A model generated the notes under the pieces. The model was not told the DNA's origin and did not search any database. It saw only the letters and a list, made by a program, of their open reading frames with translations. The position numbers were made by a program, and so were the translations under genes. This document shows, one piece after another, positions 45,931-54,645 of a stretch of DNA of 64,000 nucleotides. Positions within the stretch are counted from its first letter, which is position 1. Each line of letters opens with the position of its first letter. Source of the stretch: Sphingobacterium sp. xlx-96 (GTDB lineage Bacteria; Bacteroidota; Bacteroidia; Sphingobacteriales; Sphingobacteriaceae); NCBI RefSeq assembly GCF_011007365.1, contig NZ_WFKM01000003.1, forward strand, positions 124,001 through 188,000, in the 5' to 3' direction.

Positions 45931-45950
45931 TCATGAAATAATTTAAACAG

Positions 45951-46859
45951 ATGAAAATCAAATTATACACATATGAAAAAACTTTTTTACTTTCAACAAC
46001 ACTAATGATTTTAAGCCTCAGTTGTGCAATGGCCCAAACTGACTCTACAAAAAACTGGACAATCAAAGGCGAAAACACTTTTCTAATTAATCAAAGTACA
46101 TTTTCGAACTGGGCTGCCGGAGGAGTAAACTCGTTTGCAGGAAATATTGTACTTAATTACGACCTCAACTACAAAAAAGACAAATGGAGCTGGGATAATA
46201 AAGTATTGGCAGCTTACGGTCAAACTTTCCAAAAGGAAACCGATTGGAGGAAGAATGACGATCGCTTTGTTTACAGTTCTTTAGTTGGCCGTCAAATCAG
46301 CAAAAAATTACTGTATACCTTCTTCACAAACTTTAATACACAGTTTGCCAAAGGATACAAGTACAACACCGATGGTACAGATAAACTTTTGTCTGCAGGA
46401 TTTGCTCCAGCCTTCTTGAGTTTTGGTCCGGGTATTGCATTTAAAGAATCGAACAACTTTAAAATAAACGTTTCTCCTGCTGCTGCACGTTTGGTTTTTG
46501 TGACCAACAAAGATATAGACGAAACCTCATATGGTCTTGAGGAGGGCAAAAAATCGAGATTCGAATTCGGTGCGTCCTTAGATGCATACTATAAAGTAGA
46601 TCTGATGGAAAATATATCGTTTGAAAACATATTTAAACTTTACTCGAACTATAAGGAAAAACCACAAAATGTTGATGTCGACTATACGGCTAATCTTTTT
46701 ATGAAGGTTAACAAATTCATCACTGTCAATGCGGGTGTCCAATTAGTCTATGATGATAATACGAAAATCCCAATTTTTGAAAACAATGTAGAAGTTGGGA
46801 CTGGAGCTAGACTTCAAGTAAAACAGATCTTAGGCGCTGGTATTACTTATAAGTTTTAA
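45951..46859 (+). CDS. DUF3078 outer-membrane beta-barrel protein
   Basis: The 302-residue protein has a signal peptide (TFLLSTTLMILSLSCAMAQ). The mature part carries INQSTFSNWAAGGVNSFAGN and KDKWSWDNKVLAAYGQTFQ, typical of the DUF3078 family in Bacteroidota. Alternating aromatic strands end in GAGITYKF, a C-terminal Phe as in outer-membrane barrels. The function of the family is unknown. It is a single gene, divergent from the ribosomal cluster and closed by a good terminator. Confidence 0.85.
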   Translation: MKIKLYTYEKTFLLSTTLMILSLSCAMAQTDSTKNWTIKGENTFLINQSTFSNWAAGGVNSFAGNIVLNYDLNYKKDKWSWDNKVLAAYGQTFQKETDWRKNDDRFVYSSLVGRQISKKLLYTFFTNFNTQFAKGYKYNTDGTDKLLSAGFAPAFLSFGPGIAFKESNNFKINVSPAAARLVFVTNKDIDETSYGLEEGKKSRFEFGASLDAYYKVDLMENISFENIFKLYSNYKEKPQNVDVDYTANLFMKVNKFITVNAGVQLVYDDNTKIPIFENNVEVGTGARLQVKQILGAGITYKF

Positions 46860-46898
46860 TATAATAAGTACGAACAAAGAAATATCTTATGTTTTTAT

Positions 46899-46942
46899 AA
46901 AATCAGAACAGCGCCCAATTTCTCAGGCGCTGTTCTGATTTT
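46899..46942 (+). terminator. terminator after the DUF3078 gene
   Basis: AAAATCAGAACAGCGCC (46899-46915) is the exact reverse complement of 46926-46942, with a 10-nt loop and a terminal TTTTG. Confidence 0.92.
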
Positions 46943-47668
46943 GTAGCTATCGCTTATACTTAATTAGCTGCAATAGCTTAAGGAATAACGTTTTGCTTTA
47001 CTACTTCCCTTTTGATTGCAACCTCTATTTGGATCAACATAGCAAACCCATGCTACGTAACATGAATGTGTTCTTGTCCTAGTGTGAGATAAAGTCATTC
47101 ATGAATGTGAGAAACTGACTACAATAAAAATCAATCTGCTACAATTTTGTCGCAATCTAGCATAGCTATTTACCGTACTCGGACCAGAATATACACTCGC
47201 TACGTGGCAAATTGACAACAAACCACACTTCCTTGATAAAAAGATCTAAATAGACCAAAAACTACTCCTCCTTTGTCCCGTACGCATATAAATACGGAGG
47301 GAACTGTATACAGTTTGCGACACACACAATTAACTATAAAGCGCACTAGTTATCGTTTGTGGTTGATTTGTGTTTCTCTAAACGCATGTTACGTAGCGAA
47401 AGCACAAGCTATATAGACTTAAACCTTTACTTGTATGAGTTTGTGAAAAACCGGTAACACATTAAGAATCAATCGTACAGAGCTAAGGGTTACTTGGTAC
47501 ATAAAACGTCAAAATGCTATTCCTACAGCAAGACGCTATGGAACAGGAGTAGATACTTGTACAACAAAGGTACAATGGTGTACAACTTTAAGATTTACTA
47601 CAGGCATGAAGCGACGTAGCATGTACGCCGCAGCCTTTTTTACTATGGCCCCTAGTCTTATACAGCTC
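46943..47668. other. 726-bp gap without a recognisable gene; 13-bp inverted repeats inside
   Basis: No convincing coding region or RNA gene is visible on either strand. GCTACGTAACATG (47052-47064) recurs inverted as CATGTTACGTAGC (47385-47397), enclosing about 320 bp. Related TACGT/ACGTAG words occur near 47200 and 47613. One + strand frame (47447-47677) stays open for 76 codons without a usable start and looks, weakly, like the arm-binding region of a tyrosine integrase. The stretch may be the remains of a mobile element or a degraded gene between the DUF3078 gene and the carbohydrate locus. Confidence 0.4.
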
Positions 47669-49861
47669 CTAATTTAGGAAAGAAACAATCGATTTCCCTG
47701 CGGACTCTGCTGTAGTAGGCAGAGGCAGAGTTATCTCTTTGTCACCTGCTAAACCTGGCCAAAGCACTTTTACAGTAAGTTGTGAAAGCGCCTTAGTCGG
47801 ATCTGCAATATTCAATTTCAGTTTTCCATTAGCTAGCGGTTGAACCATTATTAAACAAGGATCGCTTACCGCAACACGAATCGTGTCATTCGTAAAATGC
47901 GTAGCTGCATCGTGAAAAACAAATCCATAAACACCCGACTCTTTATGCCTCACTGCCTGTATCGTGGCTTCATTTTTCAGTATCTCGATATTCCCTTTGC
48001 CCACGTAGCTTTTCATCTGAGCCTCCCCCTTAATCCCGGGCACAACGATATACGCATAACAGGCATTACTTGGCGATACACCGTGGTTCAACCAAAGTGT
48101 AAAAACGTCGTTGGTCACACTATCCACCGATCCCCCTTTATTAATGGAAGACCAAGTCCCCGTCTGGGGCTTGGCAGTAAGTCCGACCTTGCCACCATCG
48201 GGCAATACATAACCTATATCGCCGTGCAGCACCCAATCCAGATTATCAACATTAGTCAACTCAATATTGTTACCGCCGTACTTGCAGATAAGCCCCTTCT
48301 CCGAAGTAATTACATCGCTCTGCAATAAACTTTGATTGAGCGTAGTCACGACTTCTTCTGCTCCCGCAGTCGTATGAATCTCAGCACCTAGACAAACGAT
48401 TTCCTTCCCAAAAAAGAACCAGGCCTTCTTTGCTCTCGTATCATTACTATCCTGATCATATACACTTATACCATGTAGTGTATCCGAGACTCCGCCTACA
48501 AATGTAGTCGTACCTGGTGTCCCCCACTGCTGTGGCGTTATCATTGTCCCCCTTCGTGTGCTGGTACCGGGTATCATAGACCAATCCCAGGTCGGAAAAA
48601 TAGTATGATATTCCGTTCCCTTCACCGCTATGGATGTCGCTCCATCTGCGAGAAAGTATCCTTTTATATTTTCACCATTACCATTTTCATTGCGCAAAGT
48701 GCGGGTCGATACCATACGCAACTCAAATGTATATCTGGGTTTACTGTGCAACGTATAATCTGCGCGGTAAAAATGAGTGTGGGCAGACGGCACACCGTAG
48801 CTGGCCGGCTGGCTGTTGTTCAAGCGAGCTATAGCCTCGTCGTAGATAATGTAATTGGCTTTATCGATTACTTTCATCCTTTTGAGCAATGTAACAAAGC
48901 CCGACTGATTGTCGCCATTAGGTCGAGAAATACCGCGACCAAACGCATTGAACATAAAGTATTGCCCACGTATAACCCGCAAATAAGTCTGTCGTAAAAA
49001 TAGACTCAGATTATTAAAATTATCCTCACCTTGACCATAAGGTGTATCTGCTATATACAAGGCAACCCTTGTCGCTACGTTGACAATATCCCAACCATAC
49101 CCGCCGATATATACTTGTTGGCCATGTTGCAAATAAGAGTAATCCCGTTGCAGGCCTTCGCCTACCGTTAAAGCTAAAGGATAAAAAGCCTGCTGCACCC
49201 CTTTATCCAACACAGCTTTATCTCTGGTCAGACAAGCTCTATAAATCCAATGCATCGCTATATTCATCTTATTAGCCCCTGTGCCTGGAGAGCCGCGCTG
49301 ATCGGGCGCTCCACCCACCTGTTCCATCCGCGAAATAGTTTTAAACTCCAAGACCGCAGGTACCTTTTCCTTACCGTTACGCAACAATATCAAAATCTCC
49401 CCTATGCGTTGCGGATAAGCAATCTGATCATAAAACCAATTGCTGTGATCCGGTTCCTGAATATACCAGTAAGCTAACGCATCAACAATAGCAACATGCA
49501 ATGCGCCACCCCCATACATTGAACTTTTGTTATGGGTATAAGCCAAGACCATAGTCTTTAATCGATCCAAATGCGTGGTAGCTACATCCCCGGTATAGAT
49601 TAAATCGCTCCAAGAGCCATCTTTACGGATCTGATCTAAATAATGCCGAGCATTACTGCTTATCGTTTCCAAGTTGTCGGCTTCGGCATAGAGCATCTCC
49701 TGGACATTATACATGATTTTGTCATAAACCGCAGTCTCGCGATTTTCAGACGACTTCATCATAATAAGCTGTCCTTGACTCAATACAGACACAGCACCTA
49801 AAACAGACAACGAACTTACCAATAGCCCGATCAAAAGCAATAGAAGGGGAATTCTTTTCAT
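47669..49861 (-). CDS. polysaccharide lyase family 8 (chondroitinase AC / hyaluronate lyase-like)
   Basis: The 730-residue protein has a signal peptide (IPLLLLLIGLLVSSLSVLG). It has the PL8 layout: an N-terminal alpha/alpha toroid and C-terminal beta-sandwiches. Catalytic residues that I recall from Pedobacter heparinus chondroitinase AC are present: N198 in TGANKMNI, H246 and Y255 in YSYLQHGQQVYIGGYG, R309 and R313 in GRGISRP, and a Glu in NGENIKGYFLADGA near 398. The enzyme should beta-eliminate uronate-containing chains (chondroitin, hyaluronan) to 4,5-unsaturated oligosaccharides. Xanthan lyases share the family, so the exact substrate is open. It is the last gene of the SusCD operon. Confidence 0.88.
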   Translation of the reverse strand: MKRIPLLLLLIGLLVSSLSVLGAVSVLSQGQLIMMKSSENRETAVYDKIMYNVQEMLYAEADNLETISSNARHYLDQIRKDGSWSDLIYTGDVATTHLDRLKTMVLAYTHNKSSMYGGGALHVAIVDALAYWYIQEPDHSNWFYDQIAYPQRIGEILILLRNGKEKVPAVLEFKTISRMEQVGGAPDQRGSPGTGANKMNIAMHWIYRACLTRDKAVLDKGVQQAFYPLALTVGEGLQRDYSYLQHGQQVYIGGYGWDIVNVATRVALYIADTPYGQGEDNFNNLSLFLRQTYLRVIRGQYFMFNAFGRGISRPNGDNQSGFVTLLKRMKVIDKANYIIYDEAIARLNNSQPASYGVPSAHTHFYRADYTLHSKPRYTFELRMVSTRTLRNENGNGENIKGYFLADGATSIAVKGTEYHTIFPTWDWSMIPGTSTRRGTMITPQQWGTPGTTTFVGGVSDTLHGISVYDQDSNDTRAKKAWFFFGKEIVCLGAEIHTTAGAEEVVTTLNQSLLQSDVITSEKGLICKYGGNNIELTNVDNLDWVLHGDIGYVLPDGGKVGLTAKPQTGTWSSINKGGSVDSVTNDVFTLWLNHGVSPSNACYAYIVVPGIKGEAQMKSYVGKGNIEILKNEATIQAVRHKESGVYGFVFHDAATHFTNDTIRVAVSDPCLIMVQPLANGKLKLNIADPTKALSQLTVKVLWPGLAGDKEITLPLPTTAESAGKSIVSFLN

Positions 49862-49879
49862 GCAAGCTGAAATCTGAAT

Positions 49880-51136
49880 TTACTGTTTGATGACGTCTTC
49901 CCCATCGAGCATGCGCATATAGCGAATCAAGGCCTCTACGTAATAATAATCCGCGTAAGTAAGGGGAACATCGACCTCTGTCTTATGGGGGATAGAACCC
50001 ACACTATGTTTTAAGATATAACCTCCTGCTTCTTTATAATCGGCCTTGTAAGGTTTTGAAGACAGACTTTGTAACATCTTTTCTGCTTTAGCAATATAAA
50101 AATGACTTTCTTTTTTATTTACATATAATGATAACTCCAAGAATGCAGACGCCATTATTGAAGCCGTAGATACATCCCTCAAATCTCTCTGGCTATAATA
50201 TTTACTATCTTGTGTCAGTTTATTTTGATCCATATCCCAATAAGGTATCAAGTCGCCAGGAAGATTAGGATGATTAATATAAAACTGGGCTATATTACGC
50301 GCCAACTCTAAATATTTTTTATCATTCGTATCACGATACATTGTCAAGTATCCGTATAAAGCCCAAGATTGTCCTCTTGACCAAGCTGATTCATCAAAGG
50401 CTCCTTGTGCCGTCTTTTTACCAATGATGCCTCCCGTCTTGTCGTTATAATCGACTACGTGATAAGAGCTATAATCTTTTCTAAAATGATTTTTTATCGT
50501 TGTGTTCGCGTGAGTCACCGCTATGTCGTAGAATTTCTTGTTCCCACTTATTTTCGACGCTTGCGTCAAAAACTCGAGATTCATCATATTATCTATAATA
50601 ACAGGGTATGTCCAAGGTTGACCATCCCAATTCTTTCCTCCATCCCAGGAGCGGATGGTCTTAGTCACATCTTTGTAACGGGTAGACAATGACTCAGCAC
50701 CCTTGATCAAGATATTTTTGTACGCTGTTGAATCTCCTGTAATACGAAGAGCATTCCCAAAACTACAGTACAACATAAAGCCTAGATCGTGTGTCGTTGT
50801 ATTGTTTTTTTCCTTTTCCAAATATTTCAGTTTTCGTTTGGCTTCGCTCAACAACTCTGGGTCTTTGGTATATTCATACAAATAAAGCACTGTGCCTGGA
50901 TAAAAACCAGAGCACCACCAACTTGTACCCCAGTTTACATGCTTACCATTAGAAAATGTGGTAGGGATATCGCTTTCTTTCACCGAGGAAGCTAAATACT
51001 TAATCTGCTTTGCAGCATCCATCAATTCGTCCTGAACAAATTGCTTCTCCAAAGTCAATTTGTTGGTAGTTTGTTTTTGAGTACCACATGATGCTAATAC
51101 TCCTATACCTAGAATACAAGTAAATAATCTAAACAT
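49880..51136 (-). CDS. GH88 unsaturated glucuronyl hydrolase
   Basis: The 418-residue protein has a lipoprotein signal (CILGIGVLASC). The alpha/alpha-barrel shows WWCSGFYPGTVLYLYEYT near 73, D117 in THDLGFMLYCSFGN, D182 in VIIDNMMNLEF and SAWSRGQSWALYGYLTMYR near 240, matching UGL (GH88), where the two aspartates hydrate the vinyl ether of the unsaturated uronate. It should split the disaccharides made by the PL8 lyase, whose gene is 18 bp downstream, into 5-keto-uronate and amino sugar. The lipobox suggests a periplasmic or surface-anchored protein. Confidence 0.9.
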   Translation of the reverse strand: MFRLFTCILGIGVLASCGTQKQTTNKLTLEKQFVQDELMDAAKQIKYLASSVKESDIPTTFSNGKHVNWGTSWWCSGFYPGTVLYLYEYTKDPELLSEAKRKLKYLEKEKNNTTTHDLGFMLYCSFGNALRITGDSTAYKNILIKGAESLSTRYKDVTKTIRSWDGGKNWDGQPWTYPVIIDNMMNLEFLTQASKISGNKKFYDIAVTHANTTIKNHFRKDYSSYHVVDYNDKTGGIIGKKTAQGAFDESAWSRGQSWALYGYLTMYRDTNDKKYLELARNIAQFYINHPNLPGDLIPYWDMDQNKLTQDSKYYSQRDLRDVSTASIMASAFLELSLYVNKKESHFYIAKAEKMLQSLSSKPYKADYKEAGGYILKHSVGSIPHKTEVDVPLTYADYYYVEALIRYMRMLDGEDVIKQ

Positions 51137-51209
51137 TTTGTTCTCCTATCCTGTACGACTATGTTACAAAAAATATAGATTCATAGCCGTACTATCTTTT
51201 TTAAGTTTA

Positions 51210-52478
51210 TTAATAAGTTACGTAATAGTCCTTCGGAAAAACCTCTCCTGCAAATATCTTCTGTGAGGTCCATTTTTCCGATTTACAAGTCCAGAATTCG
51301 TCCGTGGCGGGAAGCCCTAATGGCAGGAAGGATAAAGAAGCCACATACATCGATCCGGCATTAGTATAATAATCAGCGAGGTTCGTCTGTTGATCACCAA
51401 CGACACCCATGGTCAACCACCCTGATTTTCCAATGGTCTTATCGGTATAGATATGCTTCAAAACGGCTGTCAACGCAGCACGCACCTGCCCCTTGCTGAT
51501 ATCTTCCGGCAATTTATTATCCAATACCACGGCTGCAAGCGGTTGAAATGCGGCATTTCTATAGGTTGAAGAACGGCCGACAACAAGCGGATAACCTTCT
51601 GGAGAAATCATCCTTTCTAAATGGTGAGCGTAGCGCTGCATCCTTTTATAGGCTCTGTCATACATTTCTTTGTATTTCCCGCCCGCCGAAATATTGTGCC
51701 GCAACGATTCGACCTGCATACAATGGATCACATAACCATTGTAGTGATCAAAGCTAAACCGTGCTCCGTCACTGTACCAACCATCGCCCACATACCATTC
51801 TTGGTCAAATTTATTGATCGCATAATCGATCTTCTCACGTGCGCATTCTTCACCTACACTATAAAGAAATGTTTCTGTCATTGCAGCAAACAACAGCCAA
51901 TTACTTTCATTTGGCTTAATCTTCCTTAATAATTTAAATTCCTCGATCACCCGTTTCTTGGTAAGATCAGAAAGAGGCTTCCACAAAGCATCTGGTGCCC
52001 TTAAAAATGCGAGAGCAAGGTGGGCTGCATCCACAAGAGTTTGTGACGAAGGTCCCCGCCAGGTAAAATAATCTGGTGAATTGGGATCGACCCCGTATTG
52101 AATCCCCAAAAGCGCCTGCTCACGAAATGTTTTACGAATAGCCCCTTCTTTGGAATTATCATCTGGCAATGCCAGCCACGGAGCCATACCTGCCAATAAC
52201 CGACCGAATGCCTCCAAATAACCTACTCCAGAATCCCGCTTATCAAAAGTAGGGCTGACTTCCATCGGCATATTCTTGCGAAACTCTTGCTTACTTATAT
52301 TCTCCAGAATAGGACTCGCTATTTTAGAAATTAGAGATACCCAATAGGTACGGTCATTTTCGACATTTGGAGCTTTGGGCGCCATCAATACACGTAACGG
52401 TTGCCTTCCGTACGCAACGCCCCCTATAACTCCTGCTAGGGAAGTCGTTATTAACTTAATCAGGATTCTCCTATTCAT
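51210..52478 (-). CDS. DUF2264 family protein, copy 1
   Basis: The 422-residue protein has a Tat-like start (MNRRILIKLITTSLAGVIGG). The mature region matches DUF2264 (PF10022): RTYWVSLISKIASPILENIS near 43, GYLEAFGRLLAGMAPWLALP near 87, NNNWLLF-like NESNWLLFAAMTETFL near 197, and YVGDGWYSDGARFSFDHYNGYVIH near 232. The family is predicted to be an alpha/alpha toroid. I recall DUF2264 members being assigned as beta-glucuronidase-type glycosidases, but I cannot confirm this here. In this operon it probably acts on uronate-containing oligosaccharides. A close paralogue lies at 61770-63041. Confidence 0.82.
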   Translation of the reverse strand: MNRRILIKLITTSLAGVIGGVAYGRQPLRVLMAPKAPNVENDRTYWVSLISKIASPILENISKQEFRKNMPMEVSPTFDKRDSGVGYLEAFGRLLAGMAPWLALPDDNSKEGAIRKTFREQALLGIQYGVDPNSPDYFTWRGPSSQTLVDAAHLALAFLRAPDALWKPLSDLTKKRVIEEFKLLRKIKPNESNWLLFAAMTETFLYSVGEECAREKIDYAINKFDQEWYVGDGWYSDGARFSFDHYNGYVIHCMQVESLRHNISAGGKYKEMYDRAYKRMQRYAHHLERMISPEGYPLVVGRSSTYRNAAFQPLAAVVLDNKLPEDISKGQVRAALTAVLKHIYTDKTIGKSGWLTMGVVGDQQTNLADYYTNAGSMYVASLSFLPLGLPATDEFWTCKSEKWTSQKIFAGEVFPKDYYVTY

Positions 52479-52509
52479 CGGTTTATTTTTAATCTAGTAG
52501 ATCACCTTT

Positions 52510-52842
52510 CTATATCTCTTTTAACTTTAAATATTTACAGACTTCGGGGGCGACCATCAACAACCTTCCTGCAGAATAACCTCTTGTCGATTTCTTCTTG
52601 ACAGCACCGAATTTCTCTGCGACCATTGGGGTCCAACCCATTTTTCCTTCCGTATCAACCGTCTCTACAAGAGCCTTCCAACCTTTTTTTGCTATTGGCA
52701 AATACGTCTCCTCTGATAAAATCCCCTGATTAACACCGTACATAATTGTATAAGTCAATAACCCCGTACCACGTGTCTCTGGCATCGGATATACATCTTT
52801 ATTAAACAAATTCATACAAAACTGAGACAACCAGCTGCTCAT
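52510..52842 (-). pseudogene. C-terminal remnant of a GH105/GH88-type hydrolase
   Basis: The 110-residue frame corresponds to only the last quarter of an unsaturated-uronyl hydrolase: YPMPETRGTGLLTYTIMYG, then GILSEETYLPIAKKGWKALV and GKMGWTPMVAEKFG, recalling the C-terminal helices of GH105/YteR. The catalytic aspartates and about 300 upstream residues are missing. The gap before it (52843-52952) shows no trace of them. The remnant starts with an unrelated-looking SSWLSQFCMNLF. It is most likely a deletion product left in the operon between susD and the DUF2264 gene, and is unlikely to be active. Confidence 0.7.
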
Positions 52843-52952
52843 GGCGTAAATTATGTATTAACATTACTTTTTCAAAAAATAAAGCCTAAAAATCAATCGC
52901 TCTCACAATGGATTGTATGAGCAACTGATTCCTATCATTGTTAATCTTTATT

Positions 52953-54632
52953 TTACTTCCACTCAGGATTTTGTTCTAGTTTAGGATTTAACCCAAGTTC
53001 TACAGTCGGCAAAGGCCAGAGATAGTCTCTCAATGGATCGAATTTACGGGTAGCGGCAGTTTGCGCGACAACGTAACCATCAGCGTCGAGCATTACACTC
53101 GGCTTCTGTGCATATTCATTCTCAAAATATTGAATACCCAAAGTTGGTAATGGCAAAACATGCTCAGCAATCTTCCATCTTATGATATCCCAGTACCTGT
53201 AACTTCCCTCTAGAGCGAACTCCACTCTTCTTTCTCTTCGGATCTCTTCAAGAACATTCAGATTGTGATTCATAGCAAAAACATTTGTTAATTTAGGCAT
53301 TCCAGCCCTTGCTCTAATCAAATTAATTGATTTATCTAAATCTGCATCTGTTATACTTCCTTCCAGCTCATAACTAGCCTCGGCATAAGAAAGCAATATC
53401 TCGGCATACCGAATTACCTTATGTTCGGTAAAACTTGCTAGATTCGTCCAATCTACATCATTGAAATACTTAAATGTCTTGTAGCCTGTCTGCGTAAATC
53501 CAAATGCGGGTTTGTATACTGATCCATTATTATAACTGTCTCCTTTTTTCAAAACGGTCATTGCACTACGAGGGTCTCTATCCTCAAATTCAGTAAGAGT
53601 ACTCACACTGGGTTTGTAAAGAGGAGACCTATTTGATCCATATCTAGGCAAACCATCTTTATAAAGATAGGCATCTAAAAGATATCGCGTTGGTGTAATT
53701 GCACCTTGTTCTAGATTTCTACTATAATTGTGAGTCGATATCTTATCAACCATATCTTTTCCATACAAACGCGGGAGTATATTCTCTTTATTCGAAAAAC
53801 CATCGCCTTCCTTCTGGAACAAATAGTAGTAACTCTTTTCTGGATTTTCCCAATAGACAAACAGTTTGTAATATCCCAAACTCATAATATCATTTGCCGT
53901 ATTTTTGGCTATCAACAAATGCTTGTTCGCATCACCGATCTTATGATACTTAGAAAATGTTCCTTCAAATAGTGCAACTCTTACCTTTAAAGCCTGGGCA
54001 ACACTTTTATTAACACGACCATAGTCAGTCACTTTGGTTGCAGCTGCATCTTGCAAATGCTGTATTGCATAATCTAAATCTTCATAAATTAAATTTATAA
54101 CCTCCTCTCGTGTTGACCTCGGAGCAGTCAATATCGGATCACCCGGCTCCATAGTCTTAAGCACTAATGGGACCCCACCAAAACGTTTCAAAAGCTCTCC
54201 ATAAGCATAAGCTCTAAAGAACCTCGCCTCTGCTGTGTATTTGTCTTTCAACGCCTGATCGAGATTCATTTCAGCAGATTTTTCTAAAATGGTGTTCACT
54301 GCGCGAATCAGTTTATAGCCATCCGTATAATCATCACTTGTACTAGGGACTAGCCTACTTCCATCACTAATACTGTTACTTCCAGTAGAACGACTATCAT
54401 CAGACCAGTTTGCGCTGTTGTTTTCTGTGATACCCGGTAAATAGGTATATAGGTACACAACACCCATTTTAAGATGAGCTTCTGTTTTCCAAAAAGAGGC
54501 ATCGGTCACCTGTGTTTCATCAGATTTATTATCCAGTTCTTTCATACAAGATAGGGACATAGCACTTACGAAAAGCAGTATAGCTCCAGTTCTGATTTTA
54601 GTTATCATTGGCTTTATTAATATTGTCTTCAT
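52953..54632 (-). CDS. SusD/RagB family surface glycan-binding lipoprotein
   Basis: The 559-residue protein has a lipobox (FVSAMSLSC) after about 28 residues; a second in-frame ATG at codon 9 may be the true start. TPR-like helical segments are seen: TAEARFFRAYAYGELLKRFGGVPL near 132, INLIYEDLDYAIQHL near 183, and the C-terminal block RRERRVEFALEGSYRYWDIIRW near 465, with a PLP.VEL..NP..QNP end. It caps the SusC barrel and delivers glycan fragments to it. It lies 13 bp after susC. Confidence 0.95.
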   Translation of the reverse strand: MKTILIKPMITKIRTGAILLFVSAMSLSCMKELDNKSDETQVTDASFWKTEAHLKMGVVYLYTYLPGITENNSANWSDDSRSTGSNSISDGSRLVPSTSDDYTDGYKLIRAVNTILEKSAEMNLDQALKDKYTAEARFFRAYAYGELLKRFGGVPLVLKTMEPGDPILTAPRSTREEVINLIYEDLDYAIQHLQDAAATKVTDYGRVNKSVAQALKVRVALFEGTFSKYHKIGDANKHLLIAKNTANDIMSLGYYKLFVYWENPEKSYYYLFQKEGDGFSNKENILPRLYGKDMVDKISTHNYSRNLEQGAITPTRYLLDAYLYKDGLPRYGSNRSPLYKPSVSTLTEFEDRDPRSAMTVLKKGDSYNNGSVYKPAFGFTQTGYKTFKYFNDVDWTNLASFTEHKVIRYAEILLSYAEASYELEGSITDADLDKSINLIRARAGMPKLTNVFAMNHNLNVLEEIRRERRVEFALEGSYRYWDIIRWKIAEHVLPLPTLGIQYFENEYAQKPSVMLDADGYVVAQTAATRKFDPLRDYLWPLPTVELGLNPKLEQNPEWK

Positions 54633-54645
54633 AATCTTCTCGTAT

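Noticed and set aside
47447..47677. Open frame of 76 codons that could be an integrase fragment
   Set aside because: No start codon in the first part, overlap with the end of the PL8 gene, and only a vague resemblance. It is not reported as a gene.
48605..48997. 130-residue open frame on the + strand inside the PL8 gene
   Set aside because: Antisense to a clear lyase coding sequence, with no recognisable domain.
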